5,189 bases of DNA from Oscillospiraceae bacterium UBA6370 (lineage in GTDB: Bacteria > Bacillota > Clostridia > Oscillospirales > Oscillospiraceae), in assembly GCA_002437735.1 (NCBI GenBank), contig DJRC01000016.1, positions 1 through 5,189 on the forward strand, written 5' to 3'. Made by a program: the position numbers and the translations under genes. The first letter of the stretch is position 1, and each line of letters starts with the position of its first letter. Under the pieces are notes generated by a model. The model did not search any database. It was not told where the DNA came from and was given only the letters and a program-made list of their open reading frames with translations. This document shows, in pieces, positions 4,167 to 5,189 of the stretch.

Positions 4167-5189
4167 TTGCAGAGCGAACAAAAAAAAGAATTTCTGCTCA
4201 CCGCCGCCTATTATGCTGTGCTCGCCGCGGCGCTCTATCTCTTCCTCCGCTATTTGCTTTGGTGGCTGCTGCCCTTTCTTCTCGCGCTCGCCGCGGCCCG
4301 CGCGATGGAGCCGGTCATTCTCTTTCTGCGGCGGACCGTTCATTTTAGGCGTGGCTTCTCCGCCGCGCTGCTGACGCTCTTTCTGCTCTTTCTTCTCGGT
4401 GGGCTCCTCTCGCTGCTGCTCTCGGCGCTTTTCACCGAGGCGACCGCCTTCCTCACCCAGCTCCCGACGCTGCTCGACGCGCTGCCCGCGCTGACCGGCG
4501 GACTACTCGAGCGGCTGCGCGCCTACGGCGCGCTCTGTCCCGACTGGCTGCGGGAGCTTCTGACCGCCGAGCTCTCCGACTGGGCGGCCTACGGCAGCAC
4601 GGCGCTCGCCGGTCTCGCCTCCCGCGCCCTCGCCCTGCTCGGCTCGACGGCGGCCGCCGTGCCGGCGCTGGTGCTCTTCGCCGCGACGACGCTGCTTGCC
4701 ATTTTCTTTCTCGCCGCCTCCTATCCCGCGCTGTGCGCGGCGGCAAAGCGCCGCCTAAGCCCCCACGCGCAGCAGCGGCTGCGCTTCTGGCGCGACGGCG
4801 TGACGCACTCGCTCACGCGCTGGCTGCGCGCGCAGGCGATCCTCTGCTCCCTCACCTTCTGCCAGCTCCTCGCCGGCTTCTGGCTGCTGGGCGAGCGCTA
4901 TTCCCTGCTCGCCGCCTTTCTCATCACGCTCGTGGACGCGCTGCCGGTGTTCGGCACAGGAACGGTGCTCATTCCCTGGTCGCTTGCCGAGCTGCTGCTC
5001 GGCTCGGTCCCCCGCGGGGCCGCGCTCGTCATTCTCTACCTCTGCACGCTCACCGTGCGCAGCATCACCGAGCCGAAGCTCGTCGCCGCGCAGGCGGGGC
5101 TGCCGCCCATCGCCTCGCTCATGGCGATGTACCTCGGCGCCCGTTCCTTCGGCGTGGCGGGCATGGTGCTCTTCCCATTGCTCCTGCTG
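4167..5189 (+). CDS. ytvI: YtvI-like AI-2E family membrane protein, 3' end beyond the window
   Basis: The visible 341 codons stay open to the window edge. Bacillus YtvI has about 371 residues, so perhaps 30 are missing. It belongs to the AI-2E transporter family (PF01594) and most resembles the YtvI subgroup, membrane proteins found in spore formers whose transport substrate is unknown. Hydrophobic segments lie at about 11-45, 64-88, 145-185, 222-242, 245-275, 281-297 and 312-341, with a soluble stretch at about 90-140. The family signature is in the C-terminal half: DALPVFGTGTVLIPW (257-271), the EPKLV motif (302-306), and GLPPIASLMAMYLGARSFGV (311-330). The TTG start is set by AAGGAGG at 4151-4157. 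A run of eight A (4180-4187) falls in codons 5-7. It is divergent from the pheB-like gene. I could not find a confident promoter, sporulation-type or otherwise, in the 115-nt gap. The family is sure; the YtvI name is likely. Confidence 0.88.
   Translation, partial: MQSEQKKEFLLTAAYYAVLAAALYLFLRYLLWWLLPFLLALAAARAMEPVILFLRRTVHFRRGFSAALLTLFLLFLLGGLLSLLLSALFTEATAFLTQLPTLLDALPALTGGLLERLRAYGALCPDWLRELLTAELSDWAAYGSTALAGLASRALALLGSTAAAVPALVLFAATTLLAIFFLAASYPALCAAAKRRLSPHAQQRLRFWRDGVTHSLTRWLRAQAILCSLTFCQLLAGFWLLGERYSLLAAFLITLVDALPVFGTGTVLIPWSLAELLLGSVPRGAALVILYLCTLTVRSITEPKLVAAQAGLPPIASLMAMYLGARSFGVAGMVLFPLLLL

Noticed and set aside
4052..4201. N-terminal extension of the pheB-like protein to an ATG at 4201
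   Set aside because: The extension of 50 codons would cover the promoter and overlap the divergent ytvI-like gene. The family N-terminus and a GGAGG site both point to 4051.

Overview
The window looks like chromosomal DNA from a GC-rich, spore-forming member of the Firmicutes, most likely a clostridial relative of the Oscillospiraceae/Ruminococcaceae. This placement is an inference from three things: a YtvI-type sporulation membrane protein, a UPF0735/PheB-type ACT protein known from Firmicutes, and a Firmicutes-like RpoB N-terminus. The genes sit in strongly GC-rich DNA (a 60-base sample inside the aspartokinase is about 70% GC), with sigma-A type promoters and strong Shine-Dalgarno sites.

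Layout from left to right. Positions 1-245 (minus) hold the first 81 codons of rpoB. It has its own consensus-like promoter at 436-464 and a leader of about 180 nt. Positions 518-1870 (minus) encode a complete CNNM/CorC-type membrane protein (DUF21, CBS pair, CorC_HlyC), read from a TTG start behind a perfect Shine-Dalgarno, with a promoter at 1939-1967 and a strong terminator at 476-507. Positions 1871-2549 are a low-information stretch. It holds an AT-rich 73-codon reading frame of unknown origin (2065-2286, plus), a remnant of a P-loop ATPase of the ParA/MinD/CooC class (2310-2459, minus), a perfect 9-bp inverted repeat near the junction between them, and a GC-rich hairpin after the aspartokinase. 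Positions 2550-3521 (minus) encode an unusually short aspartokinase with room for only one ACT domain. Positions 3611-4051 (minus) encode a UPF0735/PheB-like HTH+ACT protein. From 4167 to the window end (plus) runs a YtvI/AI-2E family membrane protein, cut by the window edge and divergent from the pheB-like gene.

The pheB-like gene and the aspartokinase are co-oriented and only 89 nt apart, which suggests a link to aspartate-family amino-acid metabolism. A textbook intrinsic terminator lies between them, so the aspartokinase depends on read-through or on a promoter inside the upstream gene. The other genes (rpoB, corC-like, ytvI-like) are functionally unrelated neighbours with separate signals.

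I see no CRISPR array, tRNA, rRNA, insertion sequence or recognisable riboswitch. No convincing undescribed multi-gene system is present. The most worthwhile leads are the single-ACT aspartokinase with its ACT-protein neighbour, the rpoB gene separated from the ribosomal-protein genes, and the AT-rich scar with the broken ATPase gene.
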